Assembly: GCA_012934845.2 (NCBI GenBank)
Contig: WNNJ02002993.1
Coordinates: forward strand, 1 to 64,000
Length of the DNA: 64,000 nucleotides
Reading direction: 5' to 3'
Source: Pomphorhynchus laevis
Lineage: Eukaryota > Acanthocephala > Palaeacanthocephala > Echinorhynchida > Pomphorhynchidae
Shown: positions 46,001 through 53,800 of the stretch, in pieces
How positions within the stretch are numbered: position 1 is the stretch's first letter
Layout of the letters: every line of letters begins with the position of its first letter
The notes under the pieces: model-generated
Database searches by the model: none
What the model saw: only the letters and a program-made list of their open reading frames with translations
Told to the model about the DNA's origin: nothing
Translations under genes and position numbers: made by a program

Positions 46001-48884
46001 TAATATCTAATTAATAATATTCAACAAAGCTGTACAATAATGTGTGAATCATTGCGTAATTGTACAGTTACCTATATAATGAATTACCTATTAAGGAATT
46101 CATTTAATCTCATATATAAAGATATCAAAGATAATTTATATAAAAGAGAGGGAGTTCGTTAAATACTTTGCATGAACGTGCATACACATATAATAAATTG
46201 CAAGCAGATAGTTTTAAAGAAAAATTAATTTTATAGTAATAAAATAAGTCAATTTTAAAACTAAAGAAATTTTAGTTCGGAGAGGTAATATATTATTTTG
46301 ATAAAAAATAATTATTTGGGTAAAACACTGACTAATAAATTCAATAACAAGCGCTGCACCTTCGATCTTTTCAAAAGATCGAACAAACATTTTAAAGTCG
46401 AAATTTGGATACATTTCAAAAATGTAGAAATTATTAAGTCGAAATTTGGATGTATTTTCTGAATGCAATTTCAAGTCAACAATTTTATATTTTTTATGGA
46501 TTTCTCGTAGCGTCATATTTTTCCGGAGCCAATCATATGATTCATTTCGATGACGTGATTGGAAATAGTGAGAAATATTTTTATTTTTCAGATTTTTGAT
46601 AAGGGTTGCAAGTTCAGCCGAAATAAAGTCGATTTGAATTTTGAACTTTCTCACATTTTTAATTTTAATAGATTAAAATTTTTGCCTTACAAATAATAGT
46701 TTTGTATTATTAAAAAATATTTCCTTTTTTATTTTAAAAATATGGTATTTAAAATTATGAGATTAATAATTTATTTGACAAACTATATTGACGTATTATA
46801 ACCATTATATCGATTTATTTATATTTATTCTTTAATATTTAACATATATGATACTAGCAACATTTGTTGGTGAATGTTATCTTCTTTATCATTTTCATTT
46901 TTTGTCAATTTCCTTTTATTGAACCTAATTTTTGTTTTACAACGAAAATTTATAAGCTACGACTTGATAACCTTATTCCCTTAATTTTACTTAAACTAGA
47001 TAAATTTTCTGAAACTAATCGAAAAAGAATAATATTTATTAAACGGAAAAACAATTTCGGTTTATTTTTTCCGGCCTTTTATATACGGTCCAACATCACA
47101 ATCCGAGCGATTACAAATTCTACAGAATTTCACCCATAATCCGAAGGTGAACACTATCTTTGTGTCAAAGGTAATTGCTATTAACTAAACGTTCTACAAG
47201 ACAACTCAATCGCAGATTGCAGACACCTCATTTGACTTACCTGACGCCAATGTTCTGATACAAATCTCTAGTCAGGGTGGATCAAGAAGGCAAGAAGCTC
47301 AACGACTAGGTCGAATCTTGCGTCCCAAAAAAAGTACATCTTAGCTGTGTTTTATTTATCTTCGAATTTTGTTATAGATGCGGTGACGGAAGCATACAAC
47401 GCTTTCTTCTACTCACTTGTATCCACTGACACTATAGAAATGTACTACTCAACGAAGAGGCAAAGTTTTCTTGTTAATCAAGGGTACTCTTACAAAGTGG
47501 TGACTAAACTTGATGGTATGGATAAGGTATGCTTTAAACGCAGTCGTTATCAGAGTAATTTAATTTTTCGTTTTGCAAAAAATTATCTATCGTTTATTTG
47601 TATGCCCGCTGTCAGTAAAGTGTTCAACAATAGAGAACAATTATTAGTTAATAATTATTGGAGCTGGATCAAAGAAAATAGGATTTTTTTTTGATATTTC
47701 GCTAACTTCTGTTCGCATCTTCAGAAGATAATATTCAGGTAATTTTCTGGTAATTTTCTAAAGATGCTAACAGAAGTTAGCAAAATATCATAAAAATCCT
47801 ATTTTCTTTGATCCAGCTCCAATGATTATTTATTAATAATTGATCATTAACAACTATTTAAAATTATAAATATTTTAATTAAATTCTAATAATTATAAAT
47901 TTAATTAATGATGAATATATATTTCATATTAACTATTAAATATATACAAATTATTTAAAATTTATGATATAATCGTCGATTGAATTTAATTACCTAATTG
48001 AAGCTAAATAAATGTATTTATAAAGCAGTTTAAACCGATTCAAATAAACTGAGTGAACAAAAGCCGATTGAACAAACCGATCAAGCGAACCAATCGAATG
48101 AACCGATCGAACGAACCGATCGAATGAACCGATCGAATTAACAGATCGAGCAAACCGATCGAACAAGCCGATCAAATAAACCAATTGAACAAACCAAAAA
48201 AAATATTTTAATTAATGATAAAATTTAATAAAATAATATATTAATTTTAAATAATTTCTAATAAAACGCATTTGATCAGTAGAAGCAAAATCGAAGCATT
48301 CAAAATACGCTATTTAAATATTATTTTTATTTAAAATAATTTTAATATTACTATTATTTATGTAATAAAGCAATGTTATAAACAATACAATAACTTGTTT
48401 ATGTCAACGATGTTATTATCAAACTATACAGATGTTTCGTAAGTTAGCAATTTCCAAGTACTTTATTATGCATGAACGAATAATCAATTAATCAATTTCA
48501 CGTCGTTAACATATATTCTATTCAAACGATAATCATCAACTAACCCCAATTATTTCCGTGATTTAGACTGTATTGTCTTATTCATCAGACGAAGATATAA
48601 AAGTCCTTCTTCAAAAAGTTCTTCTCAACATGGAGGTTGACGATAATGACCTTGAAACTATGGTAGTGAATGATGACGTCACGGGTGCTACATCTTCACA
48701 ACCAACAAAGGTATTTGTTTATTAGTATACGTTTTTACGATGTGTTTTTCCCCTATAGGTAAACAGAAAGCTCACGTTAGGGGCGTTATCAGGTGCTTCA
48801 ACCTCGGTATATAAGGAAGCTAGAGCTGAGAAACGGCCTGCTAAACATAAGCACACGCATCCGCTGTTTAAGAAATTTCGATAA
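31089..48884 (+). CDS. ERCC3: ERCC3/XPB (haywire), TFIIH DNA translocase, about 16 exons
   Basis: Exons: 31089-31116 (tentative), 32509-32565, 32613-32764, 36287-36523, 36736-36810, 39505-39606, 39654-39835, 39884-40062, 40700-40876, 42540-42862, 45620-45822, 47074-47170, 47216-47333, 47378-47526, 48567-48710, 48759-48884. Phases agree throughout and the total is 2349 nt, 782 aa plus stop, the usual XPB length. The protein is the SF2 3'-5' translocase of TFIIH, opening DNA for RNA polymerase II initiation and nucleotide excision repair. It has the N-terminal XPB domain ([19 protein letters not shown]), Walker A GAGKT, the DEVH box, the RED motif, helicase motif [10 protein letters not shown] and the C-terminal HPLFKKFR. 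Introns range from 44 nt to 3.5 kb; the large ones are filled with repeats. One acceptor is CG (47072-47073). Possible poly(A) signal AATAAA at 49205. Only the first exon is doubtful. Confidence 0.93.
32509..32764 (+). CDS. ERCC3: ERCC3 N-terminal acidic region (two exons)
   Basis: Exon 32509-32565 encodes [18 protein letters not shown]; after a 47-nt intron, exon 32613-32764 encodes [18 protein letters not shown] and ends [20 protein letters not shown], matching Drosophila Haywire (KDYRSQMQLRPDHGNRPLWV). The acidic, Ser-rich stretch is typical of the poorly conserved XPB N-terminus. The acceptor of the second exon (ATATCCAG) is weak, but it is the only one that keeps the frame. Confidence 0.8.
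34129..35487. repeat. 380-bp satellite array 2 in an ERCC3 intron (about 3.7 copies)
   Basis: Same family as the 21.7-23.7 kb array. Anchors TGAAAGTCGT/CT lie at 34331, 34699, 35078 and 35442, giving spacings of 368, 379 and 364 bp. Three units lack the ATTTCGATGCTGAAG segment present in array 1. The GGCAAC-CGAAAC...CTGATGAGT-GTTGCC boxes are kept in the first unit (34245-34285). It is bordered by TATATAATATATATAATT on the left and TATATATATAATG on the right. Confidence 0.88.
35509..35580 (+). pseudogene. Partial duplicate of an ERCC3 exon 3' end
   Basis: AGGCATAATCAATTT, then CTGTCATAGTGTAAGTTTTTTT and TTTATTTAAAAATTA, repeat the end, donor site and intron start of ERCC3 exon 36736-36810 about 1.27 kb upstream. 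The middle (TTCGTCGAAAG) is reduced and the exon start is absent, so it is a non-functional pseudo-exon with an intact donor. It directly abuts the satellite array. Confidence 0.7.
35990..36017 (-). ncRNA. Solo hammerhead core in an ERCC3 intron
   Basis: Minus strand: CTGATGA, stem II GATA...TATC, then CGAAA and TATTGAA. The same CGAAATATTGAA tail as the 52.9 and 53.46 kb cores. No opposing arm was found, so this may be a single terminal-repeat remnant. Confidence 0.45.
36287..36523 (+). CDS. ERCC3: ERCC3 XPB N-terminal domain exon
   Basis: 79 codons, phase 0 at both ends: [20 protein letters not shown]... through [24 protein letters not shown] sequence to VNEFIR. This is the helicase XPB N-terminal (damage-recognition-like) domain, about residues 80-158, nearly identical in pattern to insect and human XPB. 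The next exon (36736-36810, [16 protein letters not shown]) continues it. Confidence 0.92.
37000..39480. other. ERCC3 intron, AT-rich, nothing recognised
   Basis: Between exons 36736-36810 and 39505-39606. A/T-dominated, with runs of TTAATATTAAT near 39100-39200. No transposon frame, RNA gene or satellite was recognised. Confidence 0.4.
40700..40876 (+). CDS. ERCC3: ERCC3 Walker A exon
   Basis: The split glycine codon joins 40062 to 40700 to give [15 protein letters not shown], helicase motif I that binds ATP. The exon goes on with [17 protein letters not shown] (motif Ia) and [14 protein letters not shown]. The preceding exon (39884-40062) carries [19 protein letters not shown], the XPB Q-motif region. 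Splice sites are canonical. Confidence 0.93.
41410..42055 (-). mobile_element. LINE C-terminal fragment between 65-bp direct repeats
   Basis: A 65-bp sequence (GGACTTTATATTCGGCAATC...) at about 41413-41478 recurs at about 41986-42050 (GGACTTTATATTTGGCAATC...). Between them, the minus strand at 41701-41960 reads [19 protein letters not shown] and [19 protein letters not shown], the C-terminal block found in some invertebrate non-LTR ORF2 proteins (ETLG..GPSA...QRIS.AI.RGN). GC content is higher than in the intron around it. The RT itself is missing. Confidence 0.5.
42540..42862 (+). CDS. ERCC3: ERCC3 DEVH-box exon
   Basis: 108 codons: [19 protein letters not shown], then [19 protein letters not shown] (motif II, DEVH as in all XPB), [14 protein letters not shown] (motif III and the XPB-specific RED motif that contacts damaged DNA) and [19 protein letters not shown] (thumb region). 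All catalytic residues are present. This is the largest and best conserved exon. Confidence 0.95.
43268..44935 (+). mobile_element. Penelope-like element copy B in an ERCC3 intron
   Basis: The longest copy of the family. Plus strand from about 43268: [16 protein letters not shown] (RT1 region), [15 protein letters not shown] (first catalytic Asp), [25 protein letters not shown] near 44073 (YIDD box), then the MNIKLT and [13 protein letters not shown] block, which appears twice (44200 and 44480), so the 3' part is partly duplicated. The 3' tail with GCTGCTATGTTGGG runs to ...TTATTAGTCAATTCAT at about 44935. Broken in several places. It has the same orientation as ERCC3. Confidence 0.82.
45620..45822 (+). 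CDS. ERCC3: ERCC3 exon between the two helicase lobes
   Basis: It starts [16 protein letters not shown], continuing CAE of the previous exon (CAEVWCPM in other XPBs), and runs through [17 protein letters not shown] and [20 protein letters not shown] (motif IV). It ends in AG, which must join a G-CCT exon to give N-R-P-F-I-Y-G-P. Confidence 0.93.
46214..46654 (-). CDS. Unrecognised 146-codon frame in an ERCC3 intron
   Basis: Antisense to ERCC3. The first codon is GTG, with no upstream ATG in frame. The translation is Lys/Ile/Phe-rich but includes a mixed stretch ([38 protein letters not shown]) that does not look like plain A/T noise. No motif was recognised. It could be a captured exon, a transposon piece, or a chance frame in AT-rich DNA. 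Confidence 0.25.
   Translation of the reverse strand: MRKFKIQIDFISAELATLIKNLKNKNISHYFQSRHRNESYDWLRKNMTLREIHKKYKIVDLKLHSENTSKFRLNNFYIFEMYPNFDFKMFVRSFEKIEGAALVIEFISQCFTQIIIFYQNNILPLRTKISLVLKLTYFITIKLIFL
47074..47526 (+). CDS. ERCC3: ERCC3 helicase lobe 2, three exons with tiny introns
   Basis: Exons 47074-47170 ([19 protein letters not shown]... to NTIFVSK), 47216-47333 ([19 protein letters not shown], then [14 protein letters not shown], motif VI with the arginine finger) and 47378-47526 ([14 protein letters not shown]...[15 protein letters not shown]) are separated by introns of 45 and 44 nt. The first exon lacks an AG acceptor: the bases before it are TTTTTTCCG, with CG at 47072-47073. Everything else matches XPB closely. 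Confidence 0.9.
47641..47862. mobile_element. Palindromic hammerhead element, copy 3 (ERCC3 intron)
   Basis: 222 bp: left arm TAATTATTGGAGCTGGATCA... and its complement at the right end. The left arm holds a minus-strand core (47693-47728: CTGAAGA, GCGAAC-AGAA-GTTAGC, GAAA); the right arm holds a plus-strand core decayed at both boxes (CTAAAGA, CAAA). Arms meet almost directly, as in copy 1. Confidence 0.65.
47693..47728 (-). ncRNA. Hammerhead core in palindromic element copy 3
   Basis: Minus strand CTGAAGA, then GCGAAC-AGAA-GTTAGC (one mismatch relative to copy 2), then GAAATATC. Both conserved boxes are intact in this arm. Confidence 0.5.
48033..48197. repeat. 13-bp minisatellite
   Basis: Units such as AACCGATCGAACG, AACCGATCGAATG and AACAGATCGAGCA repeat with a 13-bp period about 12 times, most regular at 48090-48170. 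It is inside the last long ERCC3 intron. The 64-codon minus frame here ([17 protein letters not shown] periodic peptide) is a by-product of the repeat. Confidence 0.85.
48567..48884 (+). CDS. ERCC3: ERCC3 C-terminal exons
   Basis: Exon 48567-48710 encodes an acidic, poorly conserved tail ([17 protein letters not shown]); after a 48-nt intron, exon 48759-48884 ends [11 protein letters not shown] and stop, the invariant XPB C-terminus. Splice sites are GT-AG and phase 0. Confidence 0.9.
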
Positions 48885-49239
48885 CTTTCAATTGAAATGT
48901 ATAGACATTCTTTATTCTAAATTAACAATATTGCCTTCGTAATTAAAATAATACTTATCTTATTCTTTTTTGTTAATATTGAATCTAAAAACAATATTGA
49001 TGTAGTCTATATGCATAGATTCAAAAATGTTCTAACTCGTTTAGTAAAATTCAAATTTTCTTCATATAAATATAAATATAAAGGTTATGCTTAAAATACC
49101 AATAATTATTAAGAAAAATTAACACCTATTTATCCAAGCTTTCAGCATTCGCCTTCAGGAATTTAAATATTCACAATTTATAATTGTAATCAGTTATATC
49201 TTAAAATAAAGAATTATTTGAGATCGACATTTATTTACA

Positions 49240-49410
49240 AGCATTCATTATGAATCGCAGCAACCTGTGTTCATTATATCATCGAATCGGTGCAGGTGAT
49301 CTTTTGACGGATTTTATATTTATTTTTGTCAATTGTGCTAGATCACACAAGGTGATTTCATAGCAGAAACCTGCTACGGTATCATTCATTCCATTTTGAA
49401 GTAATGAATA
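49240..49410 (-). mobile_element. Relic sharing the tail of SINE copy 1
   Basis: Minus strand GATACCGTAGCAGGTTTCTG, then TTGTGTGAT, then CACCTGCACCGATTC match the 26280-26420 tail (GATACCGTAGCTGGTTTCTG, TTGTGTGAT, CACCGATTC) in the same order. The tRNA-like head and ribozyme are absent. It lies between ERCC3 and RFWD3. Confidence 0.45.
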
Positions 49411-49965
49411 AATGATACATTTATGATCTTTCACTTATATCTAATATTTATCTAATATTTGTCGCTGAGATAAAATTCGCAGAATATTGTATTCAAGGTT
49501 ACGTGATATTGTTATCACACAACATGCTGTCTGTTTTATAAATATTTAAATTCAAATGTCAATTTAAAATTGTTTATAATTCAAACAACTATGGCATAAC
49601 AGTGTCCATATCGTTTACCAAAACAAAAATTCCTGTTGTCAAATTCTTTCAGATTAGGTACTTTGTTCTGTCTGAACGTATTTGTTTCTGTTTGTTTTGT
49701 TTATTTGAAAAAATATGTTTCTGATACGAAATTAAAATTGTATTTCATTGCTCCAATATTTCAAATCTTAATGTTCTAAATAAAATATTATGCTGGATAA
49801 ATGAGAGTCAAAACTTAACAGGAACTTAACTAATTTGAAAATAATGGACAGTTTTCTATAATTAATTAAAAATAAACTAATTTAATTGTCTTAATTAATT
49901 AATTAAAAAAACATCGATTAATTTATTAATCGATGATATCGTTGTGCACATAAAGATTATTTCTT

Positions 49966-50870
49966 AACAAAATTATAATAATCAGCCGGAATATAGATGA
50001 TGAGTTAAAAGCATATTTGAACTTCGTTCTATTTTATTAGACAAGACTATCAATTAACAGATATTTTATTGTAACATATACAAATAACAATTTTACATTC
50101 GTTCTATTTTTTCAAAGTTGACGATAGATTAATCGATGCTTTACAAATTTATTTGTAACGCAGTTTGTAAATAGAAAATGCATCCGGAGAAATTGTCGCA
50201 ATAACAGACATTTCTTCAATTGATGATAATTGGCAAATATCAGCAACTCGATTTACTTTGTTAATCTCACCCATACATTCAGAATTTGATATATCGAAGA
50301 CTTTGACCTAAACCGTAATTAGAAGGCTGTTGAAATGTCCTATTATATTAGAAATAACGAAATTATTTAATGACCAGTAAATAATTAATTTAAATTAATT
50401 TTGTTAATTAATTTACGGATTAAATTAAAAATTAAAAGTTACAAGAAAAACATTAAATTGTGAGCTAATGTTGTTTGTGAGCTAACCTTAGCTCTGATGT
50501 ACAAAACTGAACAACTTTCTGTGTGTAGATTATATCAAAATGTCTAAATAAGAAAATAACAAGAAGAAACGCATTAATTTTAGGTCAATATTTTGCTTAT
50601 TTATTGTGGATATCGGACCATTTTAAATTTAAGACTATCTTTGTATGGAGATATCATGGAAATTGTTAAGATCAAAATATTTTACGTATACGACATTAAT
50701 TAATTAACTTAATTATAACAGATATTTTAAATAACTCTCAATTAACAGAGATTTTACAAAATTATAATAATCAGCCGGAATACAGTTAAAAGCATATTTG
50801 AACATATTTGTTAGAAATAACGAAATTATTTAATGACCAGTAAATAATTAATTTAAAGTTAATTAATTAA
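49966..50870. repeat. Partial duplication around the RFWD3 last exon
   Basis: AAAATTATAATAATCAGCCG...AAAAGCATATTTGAAC at 49970-50024 and TTAGAAATAACGAAATTATT...AATTAATTTAA at 50346-50397 flank the last RFWD3 exon. The same two pieces recur joined together at 50758-50862, without the roughly 320 bp that hold the exon. The copy is therefore a deleted duplicate or an independent retained junction. Confidence 0.65.
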
Positions 50871-53800
50871 TTAATTAATTAATCGAAACGTGCCTCGATT
50901 ACTGTAATTTGTATTCAACGTACTAACAAAATTGATGGTGTTCAAGTCGACGAAGCCAACCATCGTTCAAGTCGACTAAACCAAAATTAGCATAGCGTTC
51001 ATGTGGATAGGATAGTTGAAAAAGGTGGTTCTTGGGTGTTATAGATGAAATATTCGCGATAGACTTCGTAATAAGCCAGTCGTAAAACAAAACCGTCGCA
51101 TCAACAGTACGAAATGATGTCTCAATAAACCTCGCAAATAGGCGACTACGATGGCAGGGCCGCGTTCTTCGCGCAAACGAACATCAACCATCAATATCAA
51201 CCATCACTCCATTGGGCACTCCATGCCCAATGGAGTGACAGTGAAAAAAGCAGACTCCGTAACGAAACGGAACAAACGCTGAAGAAAAAGAGAAGAAGAT
51301 TTAGTTACAGTGGTTAACTAAAATATTAAGTTCCCAATGTAATCATTTTATTTTATTGGAATAAAATATTATTTAACACCACATTTAAAATCCATAATAA
51401 ATTATTGTTATTGAACGAAATAGTGTGTGTGAATGTAATTAAATTATTAAAATTTAATTATTAAAATTTAAATTTATTTCTAAATAATAACCAAACCTTA
51501 ATAATTTAGTATATATTTATCCACTCTATTATCGAACATTTGAGCTTTGCGACGAAAATTATATAATATATGATAATATCTTTTAATTTCCAATCAAAAT
51601 TTAGTATTTTTTCGACTAAAGGATTCGACATTTTAGTTGCTAATGTTGTTGCTAAAAGATTATTGTCTTTAAGTAAGGAGTTTTGTTAGCGATAATAAGG
51701 GCTCACAATTTAGACAATGAATATGACATATCGACATTAGCCATATCACATATTGTATGTGAGAAATATTCTCGAATTTTATTAAAAAAATATTATATTT
51801 TCTGTTGGTATAATTTTATTTTTAAAAAATAAAATTTTGAACGCCGATTAATTAAATGCTGAAATAATTGAGTTAGTTACATTTATAATCGTAAGTTATA
51901 ATTAATTATGTTACTAAAGAAGTATATTGATGAACGGGGCTTACTGCAGAAACGCGTTCATCGAACGCACAGATATACAGCTGACTATCTTGTGCAAATC
52001 GAAGAATACGTGCGCGTGTTAGAAACGCAGCTGTTCTTGATCCTTTAATGCAACCGACATACTCCAAATCATTAAAATTACAAATATGATAAGCCTATAA
52101 ATATATCGTCCGAAATTAAAGTAATCGATGAGCAGACACTTCAGTATACCTCATGCCGGACATAAGGATGTAATGTAGTCGGTCTGAGACTGATAATTAA
52201 ATGCTTTGTTTCATTCTCGAAATGACTGCTTAGAATACTACCTAAATCAAGTTTACTTAGAGCTAACATATTTTATTTGGCAATACCTTTTACGGGCAAT
52301 GCATGATACGTGTGATCGATATTTTGACTTGATAATGAATTGAAACTGTAGATACTAGCTTTCAGCAAACTACCTACGAATACTCCCCTTTGATATTGCA
52401 GAGAATAAACTCAAAATTTACGGCGTATACAAAATATTTTAAATATCATTTAAAATATAATATAATTAAAACTGTTTTTAATTCTTAATATTTTAATATA
52501 ATCTATTCTTAATACTCAATAAAATCTATAATAATGATAAATAGCTCATTTGTTAGTAAAACATTTTGTAAGTTTTCGCAAATTACAAAACACTGGATTT
52601 TACGTTTTAAAATAGTTTACAAGAAAGAGAAGCTATCAGGTAAACTTGGAATTCTGATAAATTATAGCAATGTTAGTGCTCTAACACAAAGGAAATAACA
52701 TCGACATAATTTTATCGTAGAAATATGAAACGTTTACATACGTTATATAACTAAATGCCCATTTTAATGGACTTTATAATCTTTTTGAATAGATGTTGTT
52801 GTAATTGTGTTAATTGACCATGAATTATTCGTGAATATACACGCACCAAGTATAAAAAATACGGAATTGTTTGGTTCAATATTTCGGCTATCAATTGTAG
52901 CCATCATCAGGGAAAGGTTTTAATCTAAATGTCAAACAAACTGAGAAATTAATGCTATGTAAAGCAATAGATTGCAGATTGTACAGCTTATGCTGTTGCC
53001 TATTTCATTATATTTAATGTTTAATTCTGAACAGAACATCTTTATTAGAAGTGCATCAGCCTATTTTAAGTTTGTGCTTACATTGCATGTAATGTAAATG
53101 ATGCAATTTGTATGTTATCTTCGTCATGCTCATCTTTTGGGTGTTTGTGAATAGAGAAAATACTCAAGCAGAACACACAACGCTGTGTGTTCTGCTTGAG
53201 TATTTTCTCTTACTGAAAAGGAGGAACATTTTGATGGTGTGATCGAAAACATCCTTGGATGTTGATTTGTTTGTTTGGTTCCTTACATGTCACGTGTTGT
53301 GAGACTAGGTTATTATGTATTTTTACGTTATCATTGAAGTTGGCAGAATAGTCACAATGGTAATATAGCGTAATTGTATTATTAGTGACTTAACTAAATT
53401 AATTGAATTCAATTAATTCAGTTAATTTTGTTTCATTTTTAGATTAAAAACATTTCCTGATGATGGCCACAATTGATAGTCGAAATATTGAATCAAAAAA
53501 ACACATTTTATTTTATTCTTGGTTCGTGTATTTCACGTAATTTATGTTAAGCTAACAAAATCACAACAGTTAAAAAGATTATAAAATCCTTTAAGATCAA
53601 AACGAAATATCAAAGCAGACAGTACGTTTTTTAAATGCACATTTACAACAAAAAAGATCACACATTTTATGAATTCTATATAAAAAAATAGATATTAATT
53701 TTAAAACATTTCCAGTTTAATAATGCGAAATAAAATGTATTCTTAATATGATGAGGTTCACTAAAAACGAAATGTAGAGTACCGCTGTAGACTAAAAAGG

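Larger units (their letters stand above)
52830..53537. mobile_element. Large fold-back element with paired hammerhead cores
   Basis: Inverted arms CGTGAATATACACGCACCAA...TTCAATATTTCGGC (52830-52950) and complement (53440-53537). Each arm carries a hammerhead core pointing outward. The 480-bp interior has no clear frame but includes a perfect 27-bp-arm hairpin at 53153-53210. The CCTGATGATGGC...CGAAATATTGAA motif is the pattern widely found in Penelope-type terminal repeats. It lies in an RFWD3 intron. Confidence 0.6.

Noticed and set aside
47990-48184. 64-codon minus frame with a periodic RFVRSV-type peptide
   Set aside because: It is the translation of a 13-bp minisatellite, which stays open simply because the unit lacks stops in that frame.
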